DNA from: Reyranella sp.
Lineage (GTDB): Bacteria > Pseudomonadota > Alphaproteobacteria > Reyranellales > Reyranellaceae
Length of the DNA: 64,000 bases
Assembly: GCF_017305915.1 (NCBI RefSeq)
Contig: NZ_JAFKJN010000019.1
Coordinates: 1-64,000 of the forward strand
Reading direction: 5' to 3'
Part shown: in pieces, positions 1 through 8,344 of the stretch
Numbering within the stretch: the first letter of the stretch is position 1
Layout of the letters: every line of letters starts with the position of its first letter
Position numbers and translations under genes: made by a program
Notes under the pieces: generated by a model
Told to the model about the DNA's origin: nothing
Database searches by the model: none
What the model saw: only the letters and a program-made list of their open reading frames with translations

Positions 1-1
1 T

Positions 2-109
2 GCCGGCAAGAAGCCCAAGGTCGCCATCGTCGCCGTCATGCGTAAGCTCATCGTCACCCTCAACGCCATGAGCCGACACAACCTCCCTTGGCAGCCTGCC
101 GGCGCTTAG
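2..109 (+). CDS. IS110-family transposase, C-terminal end (partial)
   Basis: An open frame enters from the left edge and ends at TAG 107-109, giving 35 residues. It contains KVAIVAVMRKLIVTLNAM followed by a short tail ending PWQPAGA. This helix-rich ending, with the VAVMRKL and LNAM blocks, is typical of the C-terminal transposase_20 domain of IS110/IS1111-family DEDD transposases. The catalytic N-terminal part lies outside the window, so whether the element is intact cannot be judged. It marks a mobile-element boundary just 51 bp before the alcohol dehydrogenase stop codon. Confidence 0.75.
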   Translation, partial: AGKKPKVAIVAVMRKLIVTLNAMSRHNLPWQPAGA

Positions 110-124
110 GCCAAAAGACAGTTG

Positions 125-144
125 CTCCCCATATGAATGGGGAG
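125..144. repeat. Perfect 8-bp inverted repeat after the IS110 transposase
   Basis: CTCCCCAT at 125-132 and ATGGGGAG at 137-144 are exact reverse complements around a 4-base spacer. It lies 16 bp after the transposase stop and 15 bp before the stop codon of the convergent alcohol dehydrogenase. It could be the IS end (the IS1111 group carries subterminal inverted repeats) or a small bidirectional terminator. No T-run follows on either strand, so the role is open. Confidence 0.5.
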
Positions 145-159
145 GAAAGCTCAACGCCA

Positions 160-1320
160 TCACAGCCTCCCGTTCACTGCTGCCTCGTACATCGTGCGCA
201 TCTCCGGGACGCCGGCCTTGATCGGATTGCCGCCGGCGGTCGGATCGGCCGCGGCCATCTCGGCGAACTTGTCGAGATGCTCGACCTTCACGCCGAGCTC
301 GGCCAGCGTGTGCGGGATGCCGATCTCGCGCCGAAGATCGAGCGTCCATTGCATGAAGCCGTCGAATGTCGGGTTGCGCAGGTCGAGCCAACGCGCCAGC
401 CGCACGATCTTGTCCTCGATCGCGATGCGATTGAATTTCACCACGTAGGGCATGGCGACCGCGTTGGTCAGGCCGTGATGGGTGTCGAGCACCGCGCCGA
501 CCGGATGCGACAGCGAATGGATGGCGCCCAGCCCCTTCTGGAAGGCGGTCGAGCCCATCTGCGAGGCGGCCAGCATGTGGCCACGCGCCTCGAGGTCGCG
601 GCCGTCCTTGACCGCGCGCGCGAGGTTCTCCTTCACCAGCCGCATGCCTTCGACCGCGATGCCTTCCGCGTACGGGTGATAGCCCGGCGCGCAGTAGGCC
701 TCGAAGCAATGGATGAAAGCGTCCATGCCGGTGCCGGCGGTGAGCTTCGGCGGCAGGCCGACCGTCAGCTCGGGATCGGCGATCACGATCGACGGCATCA
801 TCCTGGGATGGAAGATCACCTTCTTGGTGTGCGTCGCCTCGTCGGTGATGACCGAGGCGCGGCCGGTCTCCGATCCGGTGCCGGCGGTGGTCGGCACGGC
901 GATGGTCGGCAGGATCCCGGCGGGATTGGCGCGCGTCCACCAGTCGCCGATATCCTCGAAGTCCCACATCGGCCGCGTCTGGCCGGCCATGAAGGCGATC
1001 GCCTTGGCCGAATCGAGGCCCGAGCCGCCGCCCCAGGCGATCACGCCGTCATGCTTGCCGGCGCGCAGCACGCGGATGCCGGCCTCGACGTTGCTTGCCA
1101 CCGGGTTGGGCTTCACTTCGCTGAACAGCGCCACCTCGAGGCCGGCCTTGCGCAGGCCGACCATGGCATCGGAGATCATCGTGAGCTTCGCGAGCCCGGG
1201 ATCGGTCACCAGCAGCGGGCGCCGCAGCCCGACGGCCTTGCAGGCATCGGGCAGTTCCTTGATGCGGCCCGCGCCGAAGCGGATCGAGGTCGGATAGTTC
1301 CAGTTTCCCACCAACGCCAT
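160..1320 (-). CDS. Iron-containing alcohol dehydrogenase
   Basis: The 386-residue product is a group III Fe-ADH, an NAD(P)-dependent cytoplasmic oxidoreductase that interconverts an alcohol and an aldehyde. The dinucleotide-binding loop GGGSGLDSAKA is present. So are PTTAGTGSE and the metal-binding second half: GTGMDAFIHCFEAY, then GAIHSLSHPVGA and DTHHGLTNA with the expected histidines. The ATG at 1320 overlaps the TGA of the upstream glutamine synthetase-like gene (ATGA), so the two are translationally coupled. The pairing suggests oxidation of an amino alcohol or aldehyde linked to gamma-glutamylation, but the substrate is inferred, not shown. Confidence 0.9.
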   Translation of the reverse strand: MALVGNWNYPTSIRFGAGRIKELPDACKAVGLRRPLLVTDPGLAKLTMISDAMVGLRKAGLEVALFSEVKPNPVASNVEAGIRVLRAGKHDGVIAWGGGSGLDSAKAIAFMAGQTRPMWDFEDIGDWWTRANPAGILPTIAVPTTAGTGSETGRASVITDEATHTKKVIFHPRMMPSIVIADPELTVGLPPKLTAGTGMDAFIHCFEAYCAPGYHPYAEGIAVEGMRLVKENLARAVKDGRDLEARGHMLAASQMGSTAFQKGLGAIHSLSHPVGAVLDTHHGLTNAVAMPYVVKFNRIAIEDKIVRLARWLDLRNPTFDGFMQWTLDLRREIGIPHTLAELGVKVEHLDKFAEMAAADPTAGGNPIKAGVPEMRTMYEAAVNGRL

Positions 1321-2684
1321 CAGATGATTTCCATGTAGCGGTCGAGCTCCCATTCGGTGATGGCCTTGCGGAACTCCCGCTCTTCCCATTCACGCGTTGC
1401 AGAATAATGATCGACGAAGGCGTCGCCGAACAGATCGCGCGCCGCTTTCGAGGCCTTCAGCCGGCCCGCCGATTCCATCAACGTGCGCGGTAGCTGCCAT
1501 TTCGCCGGATGCTTCTTCTCGTAGCTGTTGCCGGCGATCGGCTCGCCGGGATCGACCTTGTTCTCGATGCCCCACAGGCCCGAGCCGACCGCGGCGGCGA
1601 GCGCCAGGTAGGGGTTCGCGTCGGCCGCGGCGATGCGGTACTCCACGCGTGTCGACTTCGGCGAGGCCGGGATGACGCGCAGCGCGCACGTGCGGTTCTC
1701 GACGCCCCAGGTCGAGACGGTCGGCGCCCAGAAGCCGGGGATCAACCGGCGATAGGCGTTCACCGTCGAGGCGACCATGCCCAGCGTCTCCGGCATCAGC
1801 GCCTGCTGGCCGCCGACGAAGTGGCGCATGGTCTTGCTCATGCGGTGCGGCGCCTTCTCGTCGAAGAAAACCGGCTTGCCGTCCTTCCACAACGACATGT
1901 GCATGTGGCCGCCGCAGCCCGGCCAGTCCTTCGACCACTTGGCCATGAAGGTGGCGAGCCAGTCACGCTTCTGCGCCAGCACCTTGGTGAAGAGCTTGAA
2001 CAGCGCGGCGCGGTCGGCTGCCTCCAGACCGTCGGCGACGCGCAGCGCCGCCTCGAGCACGCCGGCGCCGGTCTCGGTGTGCAAGCCCTCGATGCCCATG
2101 TCCATGGTCTCGCACATGGCGAGCAGGTCCTTGTACCAATCGCTCAGCACCGAATTGCGCAGCACCGAGTAGCCGAAGAAGCCGGGCGAGATCGGCTTGA
2201 GGTTCTTGTAACCCTTCTCGCGGATCGAGAAGGCCGTTTCGGCGAAGACGAAGAACTCGTACTCGAAGCCGACCTTGACCTCGTAGCCGAGCGTCTTCGC
2301 GCGGGCCATCGTCCGGCGCAGCACGGCGCGCGGGCAGATCTCCTCGGCCGGCCCGGTGAACTCGCACAGGAACATCAGGTTGCCGGGCTCGGTGGAGATC
2401 TCGCGGCAGGTCTGCGGCAGGATGCGGACGTTGGCGTCGGGATAGGCGGTGTGCCAGCCGGTGTAGCTGACGTTGTCGTAGAGCTGGTCGTTGCTGTCCC
2501 AGCCCAGCACGACGTCGCAGAATCCCATGCCGCCCGCGAGAGCCGACTTGAACTTGTCGATGTGCAGGTATTTTCCACGCAAAACCCCGTCGATATCGTG
2601 GACGCCCACCTTGACGTGGCTGAGACCGCGCTGCTTGACGATCTTCAAGGCATCGGCGGCGGTCTTGACCTGACGCGGTTCCAT
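1320..2684 (-). CDS. Glutamine synthetase family protein (PuuA/GlnT-like)
   Basis: The 454-residue protein has the glutamine synthetase fold: a beta-grasp N-terminus with GVHDIDGVLRGKY, then TETGAGVLEAAL, the ATP-site GGHMHMSLW, the RLIPGFWAPTVSTWGVENRT region and NPYLALAAAVG near the C-terminus. The length and the lack of an adenylylation-type tail fit the GlnA-like gamma-glutamylamide ligases (PuuA, GlnT, IpuC) better than the housekeeping GlnA. The start at 2684 is chosen over an upstream ATG because GGGGAGAGGGT lies directly before it. It is the first gene of a two-gene operon with the Fe-ADH, and a palindromic repeat lies 28 bp upstream. The amine substrate is unknown. Confidence 0.85.
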   Translation of the reverse strand: MEPRQVKTAADALKIVKQRGLSHVKVGVHDIDGVLRGKYLHIDKFKSALAGGMGFCDVVLGWDSNDQLYDNVSYTGWHTAYPDANVRILPQTCREISTEPGNLMFLCEFTGPAEEICPRAVLRRTMARAKTLGYEVKVGFEYEFFVFAETAFSIREKGYKNLKPISPGFFGYSVLRNSVLSDWYKDLLAMCETMDMGIEGLHTETGAGVLEAALRVADGLEAADRAALFKLFTKVLAQKRDWLATFMAKWSKDWPGCGGHMHMSLWKDGKPVFFDEKAPHRMSKTMRHFVGGQQALMPETLGMVASTVNAYRRLIPGFWAPTVSTWGVENRTCALRVIPASPKSTRVEYRIAAADANPYLALAAAVGSGLWGIENKVDPGEPIAGNSYEKKHPAKWQLPRTLMESAGRLKASKAARDLFGDAFVDHYSATREWEEREFRKAITEWELDRYMEII

Positions 2685-2712
2685 ACCCTCTCCCCTGCTC
2701 GCGGGCGGCAGA

Positions 2713-2840
2713 CTAAAGCACATTCCGTCCGGCTGTAATCAGCCGGACGGAATGTGCCCTGTGGACCGAGCATCGCCAGTGCGCGCGTTTCCGAGCAGAT
2801 GGAACCGCAAGCGGTTCCATCTGCTCGGAAACCGCTCTAG
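2713..2840. repeat. Dispersed two-hairpin palindromic repeat, copy 1
   Basis: This 128-bp intergenic element begins CTAAAGC and ends GCTCTAG. It holds two strong inverted repeats: an imperfectly spaced arm pair at 2718-2757 (centre near 2737), and a perfect 22-bp arm pair with a 2-base loop at about 2787-2832. A second copy lies at 53357-53479 in the same orientation. The ends, the GCGCGCGTTTCCGA stretch and the hairpins match, while the central spacer has diverged. It behaves like a REP/MITE-type element. It could also act as a transcription barrier upstream of the glutamine synthetase-like gene. Confidence 0.85.
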
Positions 2841-2936
2841 CGGCAGAGATGCCGGGGAGGCCAGCGCGGACGCTCCACAAGGCCCGTCCGGCCGGGCCAA
2901 GTTGCAATAGGAAGGCCAAGCGACCAAAGTTTCGCC

Positions 2937-4127
2937 GTGGCGGCAACGGCACCCTCGACGCGGGCACGCGTCCATTCGATCTTCCGGCACTCCGAGATGG
3001 GCCGTGGCGGGCGCCGCTGGCGCGTCTTGCATCTGACCGTCCTCGCCGCCGGTCTGCTGGCGATCGCGATCTCGTCGATCGACGGCCTGCCGATATGGAC
3101 CGACGACGTGCTGACCGCGATCGTGGTGCTGGTCGCCGTCGTCTTCTTCGGCGAGTACCTGGTGCGGCTGTGGGCGGCGCCGGAATCGAACCGCTTCGCC
3201 GGCCTGTCGGACGGCATGGCGCGGCTGCGCTGGGCCCTGTCGATCAACGGGCTGATCGGCCTGCTGGCGGTGTTTCCGGTGCTCGCCATCACCTTCAGCT
3301 CGATCCACGCCGGCAACGAATGGGCGCCGATCTTCTGCGTCTTCTGGATCCTGAAGCTCAGTGTCCACGCGCCGGCGATGACCACCCTGGCGCGGGTGAT
3401 CGCCAACGAGCGCGCAACGCTCGCCAGCGTGGTCATCATCTTCGTCATGGTGCTGGTGACCGCTGCCGCCCTGGCGCACATGCTGGAGCGCGAGCTCCAG
3501 CCCAAGGTGTTCGGCAACATCCCCGAATCGCTGTGGTGGGCGGTGGTGACGCTGACGACGACCGGCTACGGCGACGTCGTGCCGAAAACCGTCGGCGGCC
3601 GCATGGTCGGCTCGTTGGTCATGGTGAGCGGCATCGTGGTGCTGGCGCTGCTGACCGGTATCCTGGCGACCGGCTTCTCTGAGGAGGAGCGGCGGCGCGA
3701 GTATCTCCGGGTCTGGGACCAGGTGACGCGGGTGCCGATGTTCGCCGAGCTCGGAACGGTCACCCTGTCGGAGATCGTGAGCAAGCTCCGGGTGAGGCAC
3801 TATCCGCCGCGCATCGTCGTAGTGCGCCGCGACGAGCCGGGCGATTCGATGTTCTTCATCTCCGAAGGCGAGGTCGAGGTCCGCCTGCCGCGCGGTTCAG
3901 TGGCTCTGCGGCAAGGCGGCTTTTTCGGCGAGATGGCCCTGCTCGACCGGCTGCCGCGCAGTGCCACGGTCGTCACTACCCAGCCCACGACCCTGCTCGT
4001 TCTCTACGCCAGCGACTTCTACGAGGTCGCGGCCAATATCCCGTCGCTGGTCGAGGCGGTCGAGCGCGAGGCACGGCGGCGGCGCGCCGAGAACCAGGGC
4101 GCGCCGGCAAAGGTGGAAACTCCGTGA
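2937..4127 (+). CDS. Cyclic-nucleotide-gated K+ channel (MlotiK1-like)
   Basis: The 396-residue inner-membrane protein has several hydrophobic segments, then a pore helix and the potassium selectivity filter TTTGYGD at residues 207-213. A final transmembrane helix is followed by a cytoplasmic cyclic-nucleotide-binding domain, whose phosphate-binding cassette reads FFGEMALLDRLPRSATV. The layout matches the six-helix bacterial CNG channel MlotiK1, including an S4 segment poor in arginine, so it is probably ligand-gated rather than voltage-gated. The start is the GTG at 2937; the ATG at 2997 is an alternative, and neither has a strong Shine-Dalgarno. The gene stands alone and ends 50 bp before the chosen manC start. 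Confidence 0.88.
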   Translation: MAATAPSTRARVHSIFRHSEMGRGGRRWRVLHLTVLAAGLLAIAISSIDGLPIWTDDVLTAIVVLVAVVFFGEYLVRLWAAPESNRFAGLSDGMARLRWALSINGLIGLLAVFPVLAITFSSIHAGNEWAPIFCVFWILKLSVHAPAMTTLARVIANERATLASVVIIFVMVLVTAAALAHMLERELQPKVFGNIPESLWWAVVTLTTTGYGDVVPKTVGGRMVGSLVMVSGIVVLALLTGILATGFSEEERRREYLRVWDQVTRVPMFAELGTVTLSEIVSKLRVRHYPPRIVVVRRDEPGDSMFFISEGEVEVRLPRGSVALRQGGFFGEMALLDRLPRSATVVTTQPTTLLVLYASDFYEVAANIPSLVEAVEREARRRRAENQGAPAKVETP

Positions 4128-4177
4128 CGGCCGGGGCCATTGGCCCGGCCCCGCCCTTCGGCTATATCGCGGCCCGT

Positions 4178-5584
4178 ATGTCGCTCATTACCCCCGTCAT
4201 CCTGGTCGGCGGCTCCGGCAAGCGCTTGTGGCCGCTGTCGCGCGAGAGCATGCCCAAGCAGTTCGTGCCGCTGCTCGGCAAGCAGTCGACCTTCCAGCAG
4301 ACCCTGATGCGCGTCGCCGACCGCGGCCTGTTCGGCAAGCCGGTGATCGCCACCAATGACGCCTATCGATTCATGGCCGAGCAGCAGGCCAAGGAGATCG
4401 GCGCGGAAATCGACATCGTGATCGAGCCGGAGCGGCGCGATTCCGGCCCGGCGATGGCGGCCGCCGCGGTCTATGCACGGACCCTGCAGGCCAAGGCCGT
4501 GCTGGCGATGGCGTCCGACCACATGGTGATCGGCGACGAGGAGTTCCGCTCCGCCTGCCGCGACGGCATGGCGGCGGTGGAGCGCGGCGGCATCGTCACC
4601 TTCGGCATCCCGCCGACCGAGCCCAAGACCGACTACGGCTACATCCGGCCCGGCGGCGAGCAGATCGGCCCGGTGCAGAAGGTCACGGCCTTCGTCGAGA
4701 AGCCCAACGCGCAGACGGCGCTGCGCTACATCGCCGAGGGCCTGTTCTGGAACGCCAGCTACTTCTTGTTCGCGCCCGAGGTGCTGCTCTCGGAGATGGC
4801 GCGCTTCGAGCCGGCGATGGCCGCCGCCGCCGAGGAAGCCGTCGCAAAGGCCCGCAAGACGGGTTCGACGGTGTTCCTGGACGCCGACGCCTTCAAGAAG
4901 GCGCCAGCCAAGTCGATCGACTACGCAGTGATGGAGCGCACCGACAAGTGCTGGGTGATACCGGCAAAGTTTCGCTGGTCCGATTTGGGCACCTGGGACG
5001 CGCTGCTCGATGTCGGCAACGCCGATTCCGAGGGCAACGTCACCGAGGGCCCGGTCGAGATCGACCATGTGCGCAACTCCTACGTCCGCTCCGACGGGCC
5101 GCTGACCGCGGTGATCGGCGTCGAGGACGTGGTCGTGGTGGCGATGAACGACGCCATGCTGGTCGGCCATCGCAACAACCTGCCGCGGCTGAAGGACGTC
5201 GTGCAGCGCATGACCGACGGCAAGCACCGCGCCGCCACCGAGCACGTCGTGATGCACCGGCCGTGGGGCAGCTACCAGGACATCGACCGCGGCGAGCGCT
5301 TCCGCGCCAAGCGGCTGACCGTGAACCCCAAGGGCAAGCTCAGCCTGCAGAGCCACAACCGCCGCGCCGAGCACTGGGTCGTGGTCAAGGGCACCGCCGA
5401 GGTAACGCTCGACGGCAAGATCATGACCCTGCACGAGAACGAATCGATCTACATCCCGATGGGCGGCATCCATCGCCTGGCCAACCCGGGCAGCGAGCCG
5501 CTCGAGGTCGTCGAGGTGCAGACCGGCGACTACCTCGAGGAAGACGACATCGTCCGCTACGAGGACATCTACGCGAGGGTCTGA
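4178..5584 (+). CDS. manC: Mannose-1-phosphate guanylyltransferase / mannose-6-phosphate isomerase
   Basis: This 468-residue type II bifunctional enzyme makes GDP-mannose. Its N-terminal nucleotidyltransferase carries VGGSGKRLWPLSRESMPKQF and FVEKPN. Its C-terminal cupin isomerase domain has RPWGSY, the metal-ligand block LQSHNRRAEHW and YIPMGGIHRLANPG. The length matches ManC/AlgA/XanB. The ATG at 4178 begins MSLITPVILVGG; an in-frame upstream GTG at 4124 would add 18 residues unlike the family. Its TGA overlaps the ATG of the amidinotransferase. GDP-mannose is a plausible donor for the CslA-like synthases encoded about 5 kb away, though no operon links them. Confidence 0.93.
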   Translation: MSLITPVILVGGSGKRLWPLSRESMPKQFVPLLGKQSTFQQTLMRVADRGLFGKPVIATNDAYRFMAEQQAKEIGAEIDIVIEPERRDSGPAMAAAAVYARTLQAKAVLAMASDHMVIGDEEFRSACRDGMAAVERGGIVTFGIPPTEPKTDYGYIRPGGEQIGPVQKVTAFVEKPNAQTALRYIAEGLFWNASYFLFAPEVLLSEMARFEPAMAAAAEEAVAKARKTGSTVFLDADAFKKAPAKSIDYAVMERTDKCWVIPAKFRWSDLGTWDALLDVGNADSEGNVTEGPVEIDHVRNSYVRSDGPLTAVIGVEDVVVVAMNDAMLVGHRNNLPRLKDVVQRMTDGKHRAATEHVVMHRPWGSYQDIDRGERFRAKRLTVNPKGKLSLQSHNRRAEHWVVVKGTAEVTLDGKIMTLHENESIYIPMGGIHRLANPGSEPLEVVEVQTGDYLEEDDIVRYEDIYARV

Positions 5585-6549
5585 TGGCGAATTTCGGTGC
5601 CCACCATGAATGGGGCAAGCTGCGCGAGGTCGTGATCGGCCTCTCGCCGGCCGAGGACTTCGTGGTCTTCTACGAGGAGTCGATGCGCTGGCAGCGCCCC
5701 GAAGAGGCCGAGTTCAGCCGCCAGCACGCCGGCCGCCGCCTGATCGAGCTCGATCCCGAATGGGCCGAGCGCATCGAGCGCCAGGCCGATGCCCTCGCCG
5801 AACTGGTCGCGCGCGAAGGCGTCACCGTCCATCGGCCCGAGCGCCTGCGCGGCGCCGAACGGACCTTCCTCGCCCCCAACGGCGAGGGCGCGCAGCTCTT
5901 CTCGCGCGACGGCATGATCGTGATCGGCGAGCATGTGATCGACGCCTCGCTGCGGCTGCTCTGCCGCCAGCGCGAGCGCTACGGGCTGCGGCCGCTGATC
6001 CAGCGCATGGTGTCGGAACGCGGCGCGCGCTGGTCGAGCGTGCCGCTGGGCTCGCCTGCTTGCGTCGACGGGCCGTTCCTCGAGGGCGGCGACACGCTGC
6101 TCAACGGCTACGAGGTCTATGTCGGCATGTCGGGCTGTGCCTCCGATATGGCCGGCATCGACTGGCTGCAGGCGCTGCTCGGCGCGCCCTACCGCGTGAT
6201 CCCGGTGGCCCTTCGCTCCTTCGTCCTGCATCTCGATTGCGCCCTGGCGCTGGTAAAGCCCGGCCTGCTGATCTGGTGTCCCGAGAAGTTCGTCGACGGC
6301 CTGCCGATGTCGCTGCGCGACTGGGATGCGATCGCGGTCTCCAAGGACGAGGCGACCAAGCTCGCGACCAACGGCCTGATCCTCGAGGAAGGCCGCATGA
6401 TCGTCGACGCCGACAACGCGCGTGTGATCGGCGAGCTGCGCCAGCGCAAGATGGACGTGATCCCTATTCCCTTCGACGGCCCGATCCGCGTCGGCGGCGG
6501 CATGCGCTGCGCTCACCATCCGCTGTGGCGCGAGAGCGTGCTGGCCTGA
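5584..6549 (+). CDS. Amidinotransferase family protein (glycine amidinotransferase-like)
   Basis: The 321-residue product belongs to the guanidino-group-modifying superfamily (GATM, StrB, arginine deiminase). The family's Asp-His-Cys catalytic triad is visible: GPFLEGGD with Asp170, FVLHLDCA with His216 and GGGMRCAHHPLWR with Cys309. Such enzymes move an amidino group from arginine to an amine. The start codon overlaps the manC stop (TGATG), so the two are translated together. That coupling hints that an amidino group might decorate a sugar or sugar-nucleotide product, but this is inference from position. A simple glycine amidinotransferase is equally possible. Confidence 0.82.
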   Translation: MANFGAHHEWGKLREVVIGLSPAEDFVVFYEESMRWQRPEEAEFSRQHAGRRLIELDPEWAERIERQADALAELVAREGVTVHRPERLRGAERTFLAPNGEGAQLFSRDGMIVIGEHVIDASLRLLCRQRERYGLRPLIQRMVSERGARWSSVPLGSPACVDGPFLEGGDTLLNGYEVYVGMSGCASDMAGIDWLQALLGAPYRVIPVALRSFVLHLDCALALVKPGLLIWCPEKFVDGLPMSLRDWDAIAVSKDEATKLATNGLILEEGRMIVDADNARVIGELRQRKMDVIPIPFDGPIRVGGGMRCAHHPLWRESVLA

Positions 6550-6562
6550 TCGGGCGCACGCG

Positions 6563-7501
6563 ATGATCGACCTCAACGCGGTCCGGATCTTCGTCAAGGT
6601 CGTCGAGGTCAACGGCTTTTCCGGCGCGAGCCGCGCGCTCGGCCTGCCCAAGTCGACGATCAGCCGCAAGGTGCGGGAGCTGGAAACCGTGCTCGGCCAG
6701 CGGCTCGCGCATCGCAACACCCGCGGCCTGGCCCTCACCGAGGCCGGACGCAGGCTCTATGCTCGCTGCCGGGAGGCCGCCGAGGACATGGCGTCGGCGG
6801 TCGAGGAAGCACGCCAGCCTCCGGCGGGGCTGGCCGGACTGCTGCGGATCACGGCCCCGGTCGGCATCGGCCAGACCAAGGTCCAGCCGAGCCTCGTGCG
6901 ATTCCTCGCCCGGCACCCCAAGGTGCGCGCCGAGCTTGCGCTCAGCGACGAGCGGGTGAACGTGGTGAGGAACGGCTTCGATCTGGCGCTGCGGATGGGC
7001 GAGCTCGACGACTCCAGCCTCAAGGTGAAGCGGGTGGCGGTGTTCGAGCGCATCCTGTGCGCCAGCCCGGCCTATGCCGCCGAGCATGGCGTGCCGGCCG
7101 ATCCCGAGGGCCTGAAGGGCCACGCCTGCATCGCCATCAGGCCCGAGGCGGCGACGTGGGAGCTGCAGGGCCCCGACGGACGCCGGCGCGTGCCGATCTC
7201 GTGGCGGCTGTGCACCAACAACATCGCCGCCGTCCGCGCCGCCGCCCTCGACGGCGCCGGCATTGCCGAGATGCCGCTCCATCTCGTCGGCGACGACCTG
7301 GTCGCCGGCCGACTGGTGCACGTCCTCAAGCAATGGCCGCCCGTCGCCACTGCGCTCTCCGCCCTGTTTCCGGCCGGCGCGCGGACCGCGCCGGCCGCCA
7401 AGGCATTCGTCGAGTTCCTGGCGATGGAGCTGCGGACCGTTCAGACCGGAACGATCTTGCAGAAGAACGGCATCGGCGAGGTGACGTCGCGCCGCGCATA
7501 G
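6563..7501 (+). CDS. LysR-family transcriptional regulator
   Basis: The 312-residue protein begins with a winged HTH (VEVNGFSGASRALGLPKSTIS, split around the turn), followed by a linker helix and a periplasmic-binding-like effector domain containing GLLRITAPVGIG and NVVRNGFDLALRMG. It is of the AaeR/DsdC-like size. It lies 13 bp after the amidinotransferase on the same strand, so it may be cotranscribed with manC and that gene. Its 3' end overlaps the convergent hypothetical gene by 61 bp. No target can be assigned. Confidence 0.9.
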   Translation: MIDLNAVRIFVKVVEVNGFSGASRALGLPKSTISRKVRELETVLGQRLAHRNTRGLALTEAGRRLYARCREAAEDMASAVEEARQPPAGLAGLLRITAPVGIGQTKVQPSLVRFLARHPKVRAELALSDERVNVVRNGFDLALRMGELDDSSLKVKRVAVFERILCASPAYAAEHGVPADPEGLKGHACIAIRPEAATWELQGPDGRRRVPISWRLCTNNIAAVRAAALDGAGIAEMPLHLVGDDLVAGRLVHVLKQWPPVATALSALFPAGARTAPAAKAFVEFLAMELRTVQTGTILQKNGIGEVTSRRA

Positions 7502-8277
7502 CAGGACTCCATGACCTCCCTGAAGCCGGGATCGTGGAGCGTGCCGATCAGGAAGTGCTTGATCGAATCGCAGTGCGCGTAGTTCACCAGCAGGATCGGC
7601 TGCTCCTCGTCGAGCGCCACCAGCGGGAAGGACGAACGGATCTCCGCCACCTCGAGGAACCACGGCAGCGCGTCCTGCCAGGCCGTCCAGACGACGTCGA
7701 CGCTGCCGGGGCTCGGAAACAGGTTGAAGAACTGGATGACGTTCGGATCGCGCGAGACGCTGGCGTAGCGCTTCATGTTCTTGAAGGCGCCGATCGTGGT
7801 CGCCGTCGAGTGCGCCGCGAGCTCGTCGAAGCCGTCCCGGCCCTCGCGCCATCCTGCGACCGCGTCCTGCGCCTGCTCCGGGAGCTCGAACTCGACGAGC
7901 AGCACCCAGTCTGCCCGCGGATTGGAGAGCACCAGCGAGGAGACCATGCCGGCCGCCGCCTTCGTCTGCTCGCGCGAAGCCGCCGCCTTCAGCAGCCCCT
8001 CGCAGACCGGCTGGTCGAACGGCATCGCACCCCCCAGCTCGTCACGGTCGATGTGGCGATAGGCGGTGATGTCGCCGAGGCCGATGTCGCCGGTGCCCTC
8101 GCGCAGCGCCCGGGCGAACTCGCGGATGTCCGGCAGGCAGGCCTTCGGTTGCGGCGTCTTGAGCGTGATCACGGCGAAGCCGGACGAAACCGGGCCGGTC
8201 CTGATCGCCTCCGTGCGGCTGGCGGCGCCGGGGTTATAGAGCGCGGGATACGGGAACTTGGTGAAGTCGAAGGACAT
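7441..8277 (-). CDS. Conserved-looking hypothetical protein, soluble
   Basis: I do not recognise this 278-residue protein. It has no signal peptide or membrane segment. Stretches such as DWVLLVEFELPEQAQDAV and PILLVNYAHCDSIKHF look like beta-strand/helix units of dimeric alpha-beta-barrel (EthD/ABM-like) folds, possibly repeated. That is a structural impression only. The start is supported by GAGAGGAAAA about 9 bp upstream. A CCTCTCG/CGAGAGG inverted pair at 8289-8318 overlaps this leader. The last 61 bp overlap the end of the convergent LysR gene, which is long for a tail-to-tail overlap. Confidence 0.7.
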   Translation of the reverse strand: MSFDFTKFPYPALYNPGAASRTEAIRTGPVSSGFAVITLKTPQPKACLPDIREFARALREGTGDIGLGDITAYRHIDRDELGGAMPFDQPVCEGLLKAAASREQTKAAAGMVSSLVLSNPRADWVLLVEFELPEQAQDAVAGWREGRDGFDELAAHSTATTIGAFKNMKRYASVSRDPNVIQFFNLFPSPGSVDVVWTAWQDALPWFLEVAEIRSSFPLVALDEEQPILLVNYAHCDSIKHFLIGTLHDPGFREVMESCYARRDVTSPMPFFCKIVPV

Positions 8278-8344
8278 CGTCGTCTTTTCCTCTCGAAGGC
8301 ATATGCAATGACGAGAGGAGAGTGAGAGAAGTCCGGGAAGCGAA

